Origin: Polynucleobacter sp. HIN5
GTDB taxonomy: Bacteria; Pseudomonadota; Gammaproteobacteria; Burkholderiales; Burkholderiaceae
Assembly: GCF_030297555.1 (NCBI RefSeq)
Contig: NZ_AP028136.1
Coordinates: 310,001-374,000 of the forward strand
Direction of reading: 5' to 3'
DNA length: 64,000 nt
Position numbers and translations under genes: made by a program. Positions 1 through 8,904 of this stretch are shown here, piece by piece. The notes under the pieces are model-generated. The model saw only the letters and a program-made list of their open reading frames with translations. It made no database searches and was not told the DNA's origin. How positions within the stretch are numbered: position 1 is the stretch's first letter; the number at the start of each line of letters is the position of its first letter.

Positions 1-547
1 ATTTCCAATTCAAACCTCATTGTATGGGGCTTCCAAAGCCGCATGTGAAGGTTTAATATCAGCATATTGTGAGGGTTTTGGAATTCAGTCTTGGATATTC
101 AGATTCGTTTCTATTTTGGGAGAACGCTATACACATGGTCACATTTTTGATTTCTACCAAAAGCTTAAAAATAACCCCTCTTATTTGCCTGTTCTAGGAA
201 ATGGCAAGCAACGTAAGTCATATCTTTACATTCAAGACTGTATTGATGCAATTATGTTGGCGATACAAAAATCTGGGGAAAAAGTTAATATTTTTAATTT
301 AGGCGTCTCAGACTATGTTGAGGTGAACGACTCAATTAGTTGGATTTGTCAAGAGTTAGCTGTTAGTCCAAGACTTGACTACTCTGGCGGTGATCGTGGA
401 TGGATTGGAGATAATCCATTTATCTTTTTAGATACAAATAAGATTCAATCATTAGGATGGAAGCCTAAGCTTGGAATACGGGAGGGTGTAATCAAAACTG
501 TAGAATATCTACGTGCTAATGAATGGGTTTTTGTGAGCAGAAGGTAA
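1..547 (+). CDS. NAD-dependent epimerase/dehydratase, 5'-truncated by window edge
   Basis: The reading frame is open from base 2, so the N-terminal NAD-binding half lies outside the window; 181 residues are visible. The catalytic YGASK (YxxxK) of extended short-chain dehydrogenases is at visible residues 8-12. A C-terminal substrate-binding domain follows, with the usual nucleotide-sugar epimerase features (GNGKQRKSYLYIQD, then a W-x-P near the end). The family uses bound NAD to epimerise or dehydrate nucleotide sugars. The exact substrate cannot be told from this half. It overlaps the next gene by one base (TAATG), which supports an operon. Confident on family, not on substrate. Confidence 0.85.
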   Translation, partial: FPIQTSLYGASKAACEGLISAYCEGFGIQSWIFRFVSILGERYTHGHIFDFYQKLKNNPSYLPVLGNGKQRKSYLYIQDCIDAIMLAIQKSGEKVNIFNLGVSDYVEVNDSISWICQELAVSPRLDYSGGDRGWIGDNPFIFLDTNKIQSLGWKPKLGIREGVIKTVEYLRANEWVFVSRR

Positions 548-1398
548 TGACAAAATTTGCATTAATTACCGGCGCCTCCAAAGGATTAGGGGCGCACCTT
601 GTTCGACGATTTTGGTTATCTGGTTATAGTTTAGTCGTTGTAGCGAGAAAAATTAGAGATATTCAACTGATATTAAAAGATCTCCCAAATCGCAGCAGTC
701 AGAAAGTCATACCTCTAACCTGTAATTTATGTGAAAGTAGCGAGATAACCTCCTTAATAAAGGATATTCAACGAGTAATACCCGATTTAAAAGTTTTAGT
801 AAACAATGCGGCAATTCAGGGTCCAATTGGGCCATTTACTGATATTAGTCTTCAGGACTGGTATCAAACTTTACAAGTTAATTTATTTGCACCAGTTGCG
901 TTATCTCAAGGCCTTATTCCTTTACTCAAGAAATCTGGTGGCGCATCCATCATCAATTTGTCTGGCGGAGGTGCCGCAAGTCCTCGTGCAAATTTTAGTG
1001 CTTATGCAACTGCAAAAGCTGGTTTGGTTCGATTCAGTGAGACTATAGCTGAAGAGCTAAGGGACCAAGACATTCGAGTTAATTGCATTGCTCCTGGAGC
1101 AATGAAAACCGGAATGTTAGAAGAGGTACTAAGAAGTGGGGGTGCAGCAGGTATTCATGAAACATCTATGGCAATTAAGGTTCTTGATGGTGGCGGAGCC
1201 TCAATGGATCGAGTTGCTGATTTGGCTCTCTTTTTGGCCAGTGATTCTAGCAAAAGAATTACTGGTAAGTTAATTAGTGCTATTTGGGATAATTGGGAAC
1301 AGTGGCATCAGGACTTGGAATATCTTTCTCAGAGCGATGTTTACACTTTGCGTCGCATTATTGGTAGAGATCGTGATTTTCATTGGGGCGACAAGTGA
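547..1398 (+). CDS. SDR family oxidoreductase
   Basis: A classical short-chain dehydrogenase of 283 residues. The cofactor motif TGASKGLG is at residues 8-15, NNAA is near 88, the catalytic Ser lies in LSGGG, and Tyr153/Lys157 form YATAK. I chose the ATG at 547 because it overlaps the preceding stop and places the first beta strand at the N-terminus. A longer in-frame start at 523 would add eight unlikely residues. It lies among nucleotide-sugar genes, so it probably oxidises or reduces a sugar intermediate, but FabG-like activity cannot be excluded. Confidence 0.85.
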   Translation: MTKFALITGASKGLGAHLVRRFWLSGYSLVVVARKIRDIQLILKDLPNRSSQKVIPLTCNLCESSEITSLIKDIQRVIPDLKVLVNNAAIQGPIGPFTDISLQDWYQTLQVNLFAPVALSQGLIPLLKKSGGASIINLSGGGAASPRANFSAYATAKAGLVRFSETIAEELRDQDIRVNCIAPGAMKTGMLEEVLRSGGAAGIHETSMAIKVLDGGGASMDRVADLALFLASDSSKRITGKLISAIWDNWEQWHQDLEYLSQSDVYTLRRIIGRDRDFHWGDK

Positions 1399-2405
1399 CG
1401 GAAAAAAAAAGTGTATTTGGCATAGGTATCATTGGATGCGGATTGATAGGTCAAAAAAGAGCAAATGCATTAGGTTCTGGCGGTAAGTTAATTGCATGTG
1501 CTGATATAGCTATTGATAGAGCTAACTCACTGGCCAATCGCTTTAACGCTAAATCATTTAATGATTGGAAAGATTTAATTTCAATGAATGAGATTGATAT
1601 TGTGATCATCTCAACATTGCATGACTCTTTAGCAGAGATTACCTTGTCTGCAGTCAGTTCTGGTAAAAACGTATTAGTGGAAAAGCCTGCAGCACGAACT
1701 AGTGCTGAGCTGCAGCCAATTTTATTGGCATTACAGGAAAGTGGCGCAAAAGTTCATGTAGGCTTTAATCATCGCTACCATCGAGCACTAAGAAAGGCGA
1801 AAGAGATTGTTCTTTCTGGTGTTTTAGGTGAATTAATGTTTATACGTGCGCGCTATGGACATGGCGCTCGTTTGGGCTATGACAAAGAATGGCGTGCCGA
1901 TCCTAAATTATCAGGAGGAGGCGAGCTAATTGACCAAGGCCCCCATCTGATAGATCTCTCGCGTTGGTTTTTAGGTGACTTTTCTGAAATCGATGGTTTT
2001 GCCCACACCTACTATTGGAGTATGCCAGTTGATGATAATGGATTTATGCTTTTAAAGACTCCCAAAAAGCAAGTGGCTTTTTTGCATGCTTCATGTACAG
2101 AATGGAAAAATCTTTTTTCCATGGAGATTTATGGCAAAAATGGAAAATTAGAGATTTCTGGACTGGGCGGCAGTTATGGATTAGAAAAATTGACTTATTA
2201 CAAAATGCTTCCGCAGATGGGCCCCCCTGAGACCGTGTCGTGGGAGTACCCTATGGGTGACGATTCATGGGCTGTGGAGATGGCTGAATTTTATGAAGAT
2301 ATTCAATTAGATCGTACCCCTGCGGCCGGGCTAAATGACGCCTATCAAGCTCTAAAAATAATTGAAAAAATTTACAAGGATTCTGGATATGATTATTGCG
2401 CGTAG
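1395..2405 (+). CDS. Gfo/Idh/MocA family oxidoreductase
   Basis: A 336-residue protein with an N-terminal Rossmann motif (GIIGCGLIG, residues 11-19) and the family EKP motif at 96-98, followed by the C-terminal alpha/beta domain. The family oxidises or reduces sugars and nucleotide sugars with NAD(P). The GTG start at 1395 overlaps the SDR stop codon (GTGA), a typical coupling arrangement. The next gene starts inside its 3' end. Substrate unknown; the context suggests a sugar bound for the heptose-containing glycan. Confidence 0.85.
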   Translation: MTEKKSVFGIGIIGCGLIGQKRANALGSGGKLIACADIAIDRANSLANRFNAKSFNDWKDLISMNEIDIVIISTLHDSLAEITLSAVSSGKNVLVEKPAARTSAELQPILLALQESGAKVHVGFNHRYHRALRKAKEIVLSGVLGELMFIRARYGHGARLGYDKEWRADPKLSGGGELIDQGPHLIDLSRWFLGDFSEIDGFAHTYYWSMPVDDNGFMLLKTPKKQVAFLHASCTEWKNLFSMEIYGKNGKLEISGLGGSYGLEKLTYYKMLPQMGPPETVSWEYPMGDDSWAVEMAEFYEDIQLDRTPAAGLNDAYQALKIIEKIYKDSGYDYCA

Positions 2406-3372
2406 TCCACTTCGCATTACCTTGGGAGGCGGTGGAACTGATCTGGCTTCTTATTATGAAGACCATGAAGGTTTTTTAATTGCAGCAGCAATTGATAAGT
2501 ATGTCTATGTAACAGTCATGCGGCCTTTTACGGAGGGTATTTATCTCAAATACAGTCAACTGGAGCATGTAGAAAAAACTTCAGATGTTCATCATCCGAT
2601 TATTCGGGAGGCTTTGGACATTATGGATTTTCGTACGCCGCAAGTGGAAATCACCACACTTGCAGATATTCCCGCGGGTACGGGTCTCGGTTCTTCGGGC
2701 AGCTTTACTACTGCTTTGCTGAAGGCACTTTATACGCATCGTAAGCGTCACATACATCAAGAGGAGTTGGCTGAGTTAGCATGTCATATTGAGATTGAGC
2801 GCCTTGGAGAGCCTATTGGGAAGCAGGATCAATACGCTGCTGCCGTAGGGGGGTTAACTTGCTTTACTTTCCATAGAGATGGAAAAGTAACCGCTATTCC
2901 ATTGAAGATTAGCATGGAGACTATGTTTGATCTTGAGGACAATTTACTGCTCTTTTTTACCGGTTTTTCAAGAAGCGCTAGCGGAATATTAAAAGATCAA
3001 AAGGAAAAGTCACAGCAAAATAATGCTGACATGATCGCCAATTTACATTATGTAAAAGATTTGGGGCATAGAAGTAAGGCGGCATTGGAGGTTGGGGATA
3101 CCAAGTTATTTGGTCAGCTCATGCATGAACATTGGGAGCATAAAAAGCGTCGATCAGGCGGTATGAGTAACCCCAAGATTGACGAGTGGTATCAATTGGC
3201 TATAAGTAATGGCGCGATTGGTGGAAAGTTGGTTGGGGCTGGCGGCGGCGGTTTTTTGATGTTCATGGCAAAAGACCGCACTCAATTACGTCAGGCGATG
3301 GCTGGTGCTGGATTAGAAGAGGTGCGCTTTAGGTTTGATTTTGAAGGCACCAAGGTCATGATGTCATCCTAA
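2389..3372 (+). CDS. hddA: GHMP kinase, D-glycero-D-manno-heptose 7-phosphate kinase-like (HddA)
   Basis: A GHMP-superfamily sugar kinase of 327 residues. It begins MIIARSPLRITLGGGGTD, has the ATP-binding GLGSSGSF near residue 100, and ends with the glycine-rich GAGGGGFLMF. HddA phosphorylates D-glycero-D-manno-heptose 7-phosphate to the alpha-1,7-bisphosphate. The ATG at 2389 has an AAGGA ribosome site eight bases upstream and lies 17 bases inside the previous gene. The assignment rests on the family plus the adjacent guanylyltransferase, isomerase and phosphatase that complete the pathway. A fucokinase-type activity is the main alternative. Confidence 0.8.
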   Translation: MIIARSPLRITLGGGGTDLASYYEDHEGFLIAAAIDKYVYVTVMRPFTEGIYLKYSQLEHVEKTSDVHHPIIREALDIMDFRTPQVEITTLADIPAGTGLGSSGSFTTALLKALYTHRKRHIHQEELAELACHIEIERLGEPIGKQDQYAAAVGGLTCFTFHRDGKVTAIPLKISMETMFDLEDNLLLFFTGFSRSASGILKDQKEKSQQNNADMIANLHYVKDLGHRSKAALEVGDTKLFGQLMHEHWEHKKRRSGGMSNPKIDEWYQLAISNGAIGGKLVGAGGGGFLMFMAKDRTQLRQAMAGAGLEEVRFRFDFEGTKVMMSS

Positions 3373-4085
3373 TGTTCTCAGTCGCAATATTAGCGGGTGG
3401 CTTGGCTACACGCCTACGCCCCATAACAGAAGAAATCCCTAAGTCACTCATTGAGGTAGCTGGCAAACCATTTATTTGCCATCAACTCGATTATCTTCGT
3501 AAACAAGGCATTAATTCAGTAGTTTTATGTATTGGATTTTTAGGTGAAATGATTCAAGAAGTTGTAGGGAATGGCTCTCGATGGGATATGCACGTTAGCT
3601 ATTCTATAGATGGTCCAGCACTCCTAGGGACGGGGGGCGCACTCAGACAGGCCCTGCCATTGCTTGGAGAACATTTTTTTATTCTATATGGCGACTCTTA
3701 TCTACCTATTGATTTTGGTGATGTGGGAAAAACCTATTTAGCTAGTGGTAAAAAAGGTTTAATGACCGTACTGAAGAATCAGAATCGTTGGGATAAAAGT
3801 AATGTGGAGTTTGCTGCCGGTCAAATTATTGAATATAACAAGACTGTAATACGACCTCAAATGCATTACATCGATTATGGCTTAGGCATACTGCAAAGAA
3901 CCGTACTACGAGCTTACCCTCCTAGACGGCCATTTGATCTTTCCAAAGTTTATAATAATTTATCGTTAGTCGGAGAGTTGGCTGGCTATGAGGTTTTTGA
4001 GAGATTTTATGAAATTGGGTCATATCAAGGAATAGTGGATACTCAAGCTTATTTATTAAAGCAAGTAGAAAAGGGTGATTTATGA
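3372..4085 (+). CDS. hddC: Nucleotidyltransferase, heptose 1-phosphate guanylyltransferase-like (HddC)
   Basis: A 237-residue nucleotidyl transferase. The signature AGGLATRLRP is at residues 8-17, with PKSLIEVAGKP following and a YGDSYL metal-binding segment. HddC transfers GMP from GTP onto D-glycero-alpha-D-manno-heptose 1-phosphate to give the activated sugar for glycan assembly. Its ATG shares a base with the kinase stop (TAATG) and its stop overlaps the next start (ATGA). The protein alone could be another sugar-1-phosphate nucleotidyltransferase; the neighbours make HddC the best call. Confidence 0.8.
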   Translation: MFSVAILAGGLATRLRPITEEIPKSLIEVAGKPFICHQLDYLRKQGINSVVLCIGFLGEMIQEVVGNGSRWDMHVSYSIDGPALLGTGGALRQALPLLGEHFFILYGDSYLPIDFGDVGKTYLASGKKGLMTVLKNQNRWDKSNVEFAAGQIIEYNKTVIRPQMHYIDYGLGILQRTVLRAYPPRRPFDLSKVYNNLSLVGELAGYEVFERFYEIGSYQGIVDTQAYLLKQVEKGDL

Positions 4086-4681
4086 GTTATGCAGAGCAAC
4101 ATCTAACCGAAGCAGTTGAGATCATCAAAAAGATGGATACAGCCGCAATTGAAAAAATGGCAGATCTATTGGCTCAAGTTAAAACAGATGGTGGCCGAAT
4201 CTTTTTTTTAGGTGTGGGTGGTAGTGCAGGGAACTGTTCGCATGCCGTGAATGATTTTCGAAAAATTGTGGGTATCGAATCTTATGCCCCCACTGATAAC
4301 GTATCTGAGTTAACTGCACGCACAAATGATGAGGGATGGGCCTCTATTTTTGTTGAATGGCTCAAAATTAGCAAACTTTCCTCTAAAGATATGCTGTTCA
4401 TTTTTTCTGTTGGCGGTGGCAATCTAGAAAAAAATATAAGCCCTAATTTAGTTGAAGCTTTAAAGTATTCCAAATCTGTCGGTTCTAGAGTAATTGGGGT
4501 GGTAGGTCGTGATGGGGGATATACCGCCCAAGTCGCCGATGCTTGCGTGATTGTTCCAACGGTAAATACCGATAATGTGACCCCACATTCAGAAGCCTTT
4601 CAGGCAGTAGTTTGGCACCTCTTGGTTTCACATCCTAAGTTAAAAGCAAATCAAACCAAATGGGAATCCACCGCTAAATAA
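4082..4681 (+). CDS. gmhA: SIS domain protein, sedoheptulose 7-phosphate isomerase-like (GmhA)
   Basis: A 199-residue SIS-fold isomerase with the phosphosugar-binding loop FFLGVGGSAGNCSH at about residues 42-55 and a second phosphate loop, FSVGGGN. GmhA converts sedoheptulose 7-phosphate to D-glycero-D-manno-heptose 7-phosphate, the first step of ADP- and GDP-heptose synthesis. The ATGA overlap with the guanylyltransferase indicates translational coupling. The length fits GmhA (about 190-200 residues). A dedicated copy in a surface-glycan cluster usually feeds the GDP-heptose branch. Confidence 0.85.
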   Translation: MSYAEQHLTEAVEIIKKMDTAAIEKMADLLAQVKTDGGRIFFLGVGGSAGNCSHAVNDFRKIVGIESYAPTDNVSELTARTNDEGWASIFVEWLKISKLSSKDMLFIFSVGGGNLEKNISPNLVEALKYSKSVGSRVIGVVGRDGGYTAQVADACVIVPTVNTDNVTPHSEAFQAVVWHLLVSHPKLKANQTKWESTAK

Positions 4682-4699
4682 GTTGGTGATATAAATTCA

Positions 4700-5227
4700 T
4701 TGAGGCGCGCAGTCTTTTTAGATCGGGATGGGGTAATTAATCGGGCAATTGTGCGTGATGGTAAGCCCCACCCTCCGTCTTCATTGGCGGAGCTAGAAAT
4801 TTTGCCGGGAGTTTATGAAGCACTCCAAAAGCTTCATGATGCAAATTATTTATTGATAGTTGTGACTAATCAACCCGATGTATCGAGAGGTGCTGTAAAG
4901 AGGGAAGACGTTGAGCTGATGAATGCTTTTTTGGCGTCTCAATTGCCAATAGACGGCTTTAAGACCTGCTATCACGATAGTAGCGATGGATGTAGTTGCA
5001 GGAAACCGTTGCCCGGTGCATTGCTTGAGGCAGCCCAGGAGCACAATATTGATTTGTCTAAAAGTTTTATGGTCGGGGATCGTTGGCGCGATGTTGAGGC
5101 GGGAGCTGCTGCTGGATGTAAGACCTTTTTTATAAATTACCGTTATGCCGAACAAAAACCAGATGCGCCCGATTTTATTGTGTCATCTTTATTAGAAGTA
5201 AAAAAAATTATCCTTGGAGAGTTTTAA
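4700..5227 (+). CDS. gmhB: HAD-IIIA phosphatase, heptose 1,7-bisphosphate 7-phosphatase (GmhB)
   Basis: A 175-residue HAD phosphatase with nucleophile and acid Asp8/Asp10 in FLDRDGVIN. A Cys/His zinc loop (CYHDSSDGCSCRKP) is characteristic of the GmhB/HisB group. It removes the 7-phosphate of the heptose bisphosphate made by the kinase. The start is a TTG at 4700, the only in-frame start that puts the DxD motif near the N-terminus. It ends immediately before the transaldolase start. Confidence 0.87.
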   Translation: MRRAVFLDRDGVINRAIVRDGKPHPPSSLAELEILPGVYEALQKLHDANYLLIVVTNQPDVSRGAVKREDVELMNAFLASQLPIDGFKTCYHDSSDGCSCRKPLPGALLEAAQEHNIDLSKSFMVGDRWRDVEAGAAAGCKTFFINYRYAEQKPDAPDFIVSSLLEVKKIILGEF

Positions 5228-5944
5228 ATGAAAAAAGTAGAAGATTTAAAAGTGAAGATTTTTGCTGATGGGGCCGATAAAGCCGGAATGCTTGATATGT
5301 ATCAAAAGACTTTTATCAAAGGTTTGACAACCAATCCCACTTTAATGAGGAAGGCGGGCATCACAGATTACCGAGCATTTTGTAAAGATATTCTAACTTT
5401 TATTAAAGATAAGCCCCTCTCATTTGAGGTCTTTTCTGATGATTTCAATGAAATGGAGCGTCAAGCTTTGGAGATTGCCAGTTGGGGAGATAACGTTTAT
5501 GTAAAAATTCCCATCACTAATACCAGGCAAGAAACCTGTTACGCGCTAGTAGAAAAACTTGCAAATCAAAAGGTTAAATTGAATGTGACTGCAATAATGA
5601 CTCTAGATCAGGTTCGCAATGTGGTTGCCGCTTTAGATCCAAATACTCCAAGTTACGTGTCAGTCTTTGCTGGTCGTATAGCTGATACCGGGAATGATCC
5701 AGTTCCACTCATGACCTCTGCTTTGGGCTTATTAAAGTCGGCACCTGCAGCTGAATTAATTTGGGCAAGTCCAAGAGAGTTATTGAATATATTTCAGGCT
5801 GATGAAATTGGTTGTCACGTTATTACGGTTACTAATGACATTCTTAAAAAATTGCCTCTTATTGGTTATGACTTAAAGGAGTACTCTTTGGATACCGTAA
5901 AAATGTTTTATACAGATGCAGTAGCCGCTGGCTTTAAGCTTTGA
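5228..5944 (+). CDS. Transaldolase family protein
   Basis: A short transaldolase of 238 residues, the TalC/MipB size class. TTNPTLM is near residue 35 and the Schiff-base lysine is Lys93 in VYVKIP. The family moves dihydroxyacetone units or performs the fructose-6-phosphate aldolase reaction. It directly follows gmhB without spacing and has a GGAGA ribosome site. I infer that it raises the supply of sedoheptulose 7-phosphate for the isomerase two genes upstream; this is a context argument only. Confidence 0.82.
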   Translation: MKKVEDLKVKIFADGADKAGMLDMYQKTFIKGLTTNPTLMRKAGITDYRAFCKDILTFIKDKPLSFEVFSDDFNEMERQALEIASWGDNVYVKIPITNTRQETCYALVEKLANQKVKLNVTAIMTLDQVRNVVAALDPNTPSYVSVFAGRIADTGNDPVPLMTSALGLLKSAPAAELIWASPRELLNIFQADEIGCHVITVTNDILKKLPLIGYDLKEYSLDTVKMFYTDAVAAGFKL

Positions 5945-5968
5945 TGATTCCTTCTTTTGCGGACAAAT

Positions 5969-5990
5969 TTAGGATCATTGGTGATCCTAA
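5969..5990. other. Inverted repeat between transaldolase and FkbM genes
   Basis: TTAGGATCA and TGATCCTAA form a perfect 9-bp stem around a 4-base loop, 25 bases after the transaldolase stop. No T-run follows on the + strand, so it is not a classical Rho-independent terminator. It could attenuate the operon or protect the upstream mRNA 3' end. Confidence 0.5.
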
Positions 5991-6032
5991 GGCTTGAACA
6001 TAGTTTTTACCCGCCTAGGATTGGTTAAATAA

Positions 6033-6767
6033 ATGAGCATCGACTTATATATTATTCGCATCAAAAAAGCCGGTCGTATCCTGAGGTCTCCTAGGTTATT
6101 GCTCGCATTTTTTAGGTATGGTGTTTTTGCTGGTGTTGAGCACTACTCAGTTTTGAAACCTGGCTTTAAGACAATTGTTGATATAGGGGCTAATAAGGGA
6201 CAGTTTGCTCTAGCCTGTCGAGAACGCATTCCTCATGCTCGTATAATTTCATTTGAGCCCCTAAAAGCCCCCGCAAAGAAATTTAAGACTTTATTTAGAA
6301 ATGATGCCAGTGTCTGTTTGAAAGAAGTGGCAATTGGCCCCAAAACTATTCGTTCAGTGATGCATGTATCTGCCCACGAAGATTCCTCATCTTTACTACC
6401 TATAGGCCCCAATCAAATTGAATTCTATCCAGGTACTCAAGAGAAAAATATAATCGAGGTTGACGTAGCTCCGCTGACTTCATACTTAATGCCAGAGGAT
6501 ATAAATTCTCCTGCTATGTTAAAGCTTGATGTGCAGGGCTTTGAGATGGAGGCCTTAAAGGGTTGTGAGGCATTGATTGAAAAATTTGATTTTATTTATT
6601 GCGAATGTTCATTCATTGAACTGTATTCTGGACAAAAATTGGCTTATGAGATTATTGAGTGGTTACACCATCACAAATTTAATCTTATCGGAATTTTTAA
6701 TTCTAACTATGATCTATCGGGCCAAGCTATTCAGGCTGATTTTTTATTTAAACAAAAATTTATTTAA
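6033..6767 (+). CDS. FkbM family methyltransferase
   Basis: A 244-residue SAM-dependent methyltransferase. The SAM-binding motif DIGANKGQF is at residues 50-58, FEP at the end of strand two, and LKLDVQGFEMEALKG marks the FkbM C-terminal part. The family O-methylates sugars and small molecules. In this cluster it probably methylates a glycan residue. The start ATG follows the hairpin region with an 88-base gap, so it may belong to a second transcription unit. Confidence 0.85.
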   Translation: MSIDLYIIRIKKAGRILRSPRLLLAFFRYGVFAGVEHYSVLKPGFKTIVDIGANKGQFALACRERIPHARIISFEPLKAPAKKFKTLFRNDASVCLKEVAIGPKTIRSVMHVSAHEDSSSLLPIGPNQIEFYPGTQEKNIIEVDVAPLTSYLMPEDINSPAMLKLDVQGFEMEALKGCEALIEKFDFIYCECSFIELYSGQKLAYEIIEWLHHHKFNLIGIFNSNYDLSGQAIQADFLFKQKFI

Positions 6768-6798
6768 TTTGTAATGCCTTTTTTCAATTTTTTTTAAA

Positions 6799-8067
6799 AT
6801 GAAAATAGTCATTCAATCCATAAATTTTCATCCGGATCTTATTGGAATAGGAAAATATACCAGTGAAATGGCGAGCTGGCTTGCCTCGAAAGGTCATGTC
6901 GTTCACGTAATAACTGCTCCCCCTTATTATCCACAATGGAAAATCAGATCAGGGTATAAAAAATACTTTTGGAGTAAAGAAACATGGTGCGGCGTAAAAG
7001 TTTGGCGCTGTCCAATTTGGGTTCCAATGAGGCCAAGTGGTGTCACAAGGATATTGCACCTAGCAAGTTTTGCGCTTAGTAGCTTTCCAATTATCTTAGC
7101 GCAAATATTTTGGCGTCCGAATATTATTTTTACCATTGAGCCACCTCTATTTGCAGCGTCTGCTGCGCTAATTACTGCTCGTATTGGTGGAGCTAAGGCC
7201 GTAATGCACATTCAAGATTTTGAGGTTGACGCAGCTTTTGATTTGGGTTTACTGAAGAATATATGGCTTAAAAAAATAATTCTAGGCATTGAGAAATTTT
7301 TACTAAAGCGCTTTGATTTAGTTTGTACAATTTCAAGATCAATGGTTAATAGGGTTCATAGTAAAGGTGTATTCGCTGAAAATGTTTACTTATTTCCCAA
7401 CTGGGCGGATATTCAAGCTGTGCGTAGATTACCCTTAAATCTAAATGCAGCAAATGGTCAAGAGAAATTTTCCTATCGAGAGCTTTTAAAAATTCCTTCC
7501 GATTCAGTTATTGCTATGTATTCCGGAAATATGGGCGCAAAGCAAGGCTTGGAAATATTGGGGCAGGTTGCGATTCGATTTCAGCGGAATAATAAATCAT
7601 CGCCCCCGATCCATTTTGTTTTTTGTGGTGATGGTATTGCTAAGGACAATTTGGTTAAGCAATGTGAAGATCTAAATTTTGTTCATTTTTTGGAATTGCA
7701 GCCAACAGAGAGATTATCACAATTTTTGGCGACGGCTGATATACATTTGTTGCCCCAACTTTCCGGCGCTGCAGATTTAGTTTTGCCAAGCAAACTCATC
7801 GGAATGATGGCTAGCTCAAGACCTGTACTAGCTTGTGCTCAAATGGGAACTGAGCTTGCCAACATAGTTCTACATTGTGGCCTGATAGTGCCACCAGAGG
7901 ACCCCGACGCTTTTTATGAGGCCCTACTAATTTTGAGCGCCGATAAGGATTTTAGGCAAAAACTTGGAGCGGCAGGATATAGTTATGTATCCAAAAATTT
8001 GAATAAAAACGATATTTTGCTCAGCTTTGAATCTAGGTTAAAAAAAATATTACCGTCTGGGCTTTAA
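6799..8067 (+). CDS. GT4 glycosyltransferase, WcaI-like
   Basis: A 422-residue GT-B glycosyltransferase. The N-terminus (NFHPDLIGIGKYTSEMASWL) resembles WcaI, the colanic-acid glycosyltransferase. The C-terminal domain has YSGNMGAKQGLE and the acceptor/donor region LPSKLIGMMASSRPVL. It is expected to add a sugar from a nucleotide donor to the growing lipid-linked glycan at the cytoplasmic membrane face. Donor and acceptor cannot be read from the sequence. The gene is AT-rich like its neighbours. Confidence 0.85.
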   Translation: MKIVIQSINFHPDLIGIGKYTSEMASWLASKGHVVHVITAPPYYPQWKIRSGYKKYFWSKETWCGVKVWRCPIWVPMRPSGVTRILHLASFALSSFPIILAQIFWRPNIIFTIEPPLFAASAALITARIGGAKAVMHIQDFEVDAAFDLGLLKNIWLKKIILGIEKFLLKRFDLVCTISRSMVNRVHSKGVFAENVYLFPNWADIQAVRRLPLNLNAANGQEKFSYRELLKIPSDSVIAMYSGNMGAKQGLEILGQVAIRFQRNNKSSPPIHFVFCGDGIAKDNLVKQCEDLNFVHFLELQPTERLSQFLATADIHLLPQLSGAADLVLPSKLIGMMASSRPVLACAQMGTELANIVLHCGLIVPPEDPDAFYEALLILSADKDFRQKLGAAGYSYVSKNLNKNDILLSFESRLKKILPSGL

Positions 8068-8090
8068 TTTATTTAAATTAAATAATTAAT

Positions 8091-8816
8091 ATGATGTTAA
8101 ACATTAATGAGCCAACAGAGGCTTTTCCTTATAAACCTCCGACAGCAGAAATAGTTAAAAAGTATCCTCATATTTTTGAAATAAAACAAACGCTCCCCCC
8201 CCGCTTTTTTAAAGTTCTTTTTGACAAAATAACTGCACTAATATTTTTAGTAATTTCAGTGCCAATACTAATACTACTTAAACTAGCTTTTGTTATTGAG
8301 GGTTGGCTTATTCCGGAAAATTCTGGCCCCATGTTCTTTTATTACAATGGTATAAGTGCAGGAAAGGTGATTCCTAAATATAAGATTCGTCTAATAAAGA
8401 CAAAATATATCGATCCTGAGGGTGCAAAACGGCACGATTGGATTGCTTATTCCGCAGAGTGGACTCCAAATAGTCGCACTTATATTGGTCAATTTGTTAA
8501 GAAATTCTATCTTGATGAATTGCCTCAGTTTTGGAGTGTCCTTAAAGGTGATATGAGTATTGTTGGTCCACGTCCATTATCAGTATTGCATTATGAGAGA
8601 GATCGTGCCCAGGGCAATGTCACTCGATTTTTATTGCGTGGCGGTCTTTTGGGACTAGGTCATATTAATAAGGGTACCACTGAGATGGGAAATCCAGTTT
8701 ACGAATATGAATATGTTGATCAGTATCTAAAGCGCTCATCATTCAGTTTGTTGTGTCTTGATCTTTGGATTATTTGGAAGGGCATATTGGTCATTGTTAA
8801 GGGCGGTGGTCATTGA
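8091..8816 (+). CDS. Phosphoglycosyl transferase (bacterial sugar transferase)
   Basis: A 241-residue sugar transferase with one membrane segment at about residues 47-67, then the catalytic domain with DELPQFWSVLKGDMSIVGPRP, the hallmark of the WcaJ/WbaP C-terminal family. It starts glycan assembly by moving a sugar 1-phosphate to undecaprenyl phosphate. It lacks the extra N-terminal helices and CoA-binding-like domain of full WcaJ, so it is the small monotopic type. The ATG at 8091 or 8094 could be used. Last gene of the polysaccharide cluster. Confidence 0.87.
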   Translation: MMLNINEPTEAFPYKPPTAEIVKKYPHIFEIKQTLPPRFFKVLFDKITALIFLVISVPILILLKLAFVIEGWLIPENSGPMFFYYNGISAGKVIPKYKIRLIKTKYIDPEGAKRHDWIAYSAEWTPNSRTYIGQFVKKFYLDELPQFWSVLKGDMSIVGPRPLSVLHYERDRAQGNVTRFLLRGGLLGLGHINKGTTEMGNPVYEYEYVDQYLKRSSFSLLCLDLWIIWKGILVIVKGGGH

Positions 8817-8904
8817 TCTTGTTGGCCCTAATAATTATCAATCACTTTGGATAGTTGATGTTGTAATGAATTTTGGTGGCGCATGTATTAAGCTTATGAA
8901 TTAT

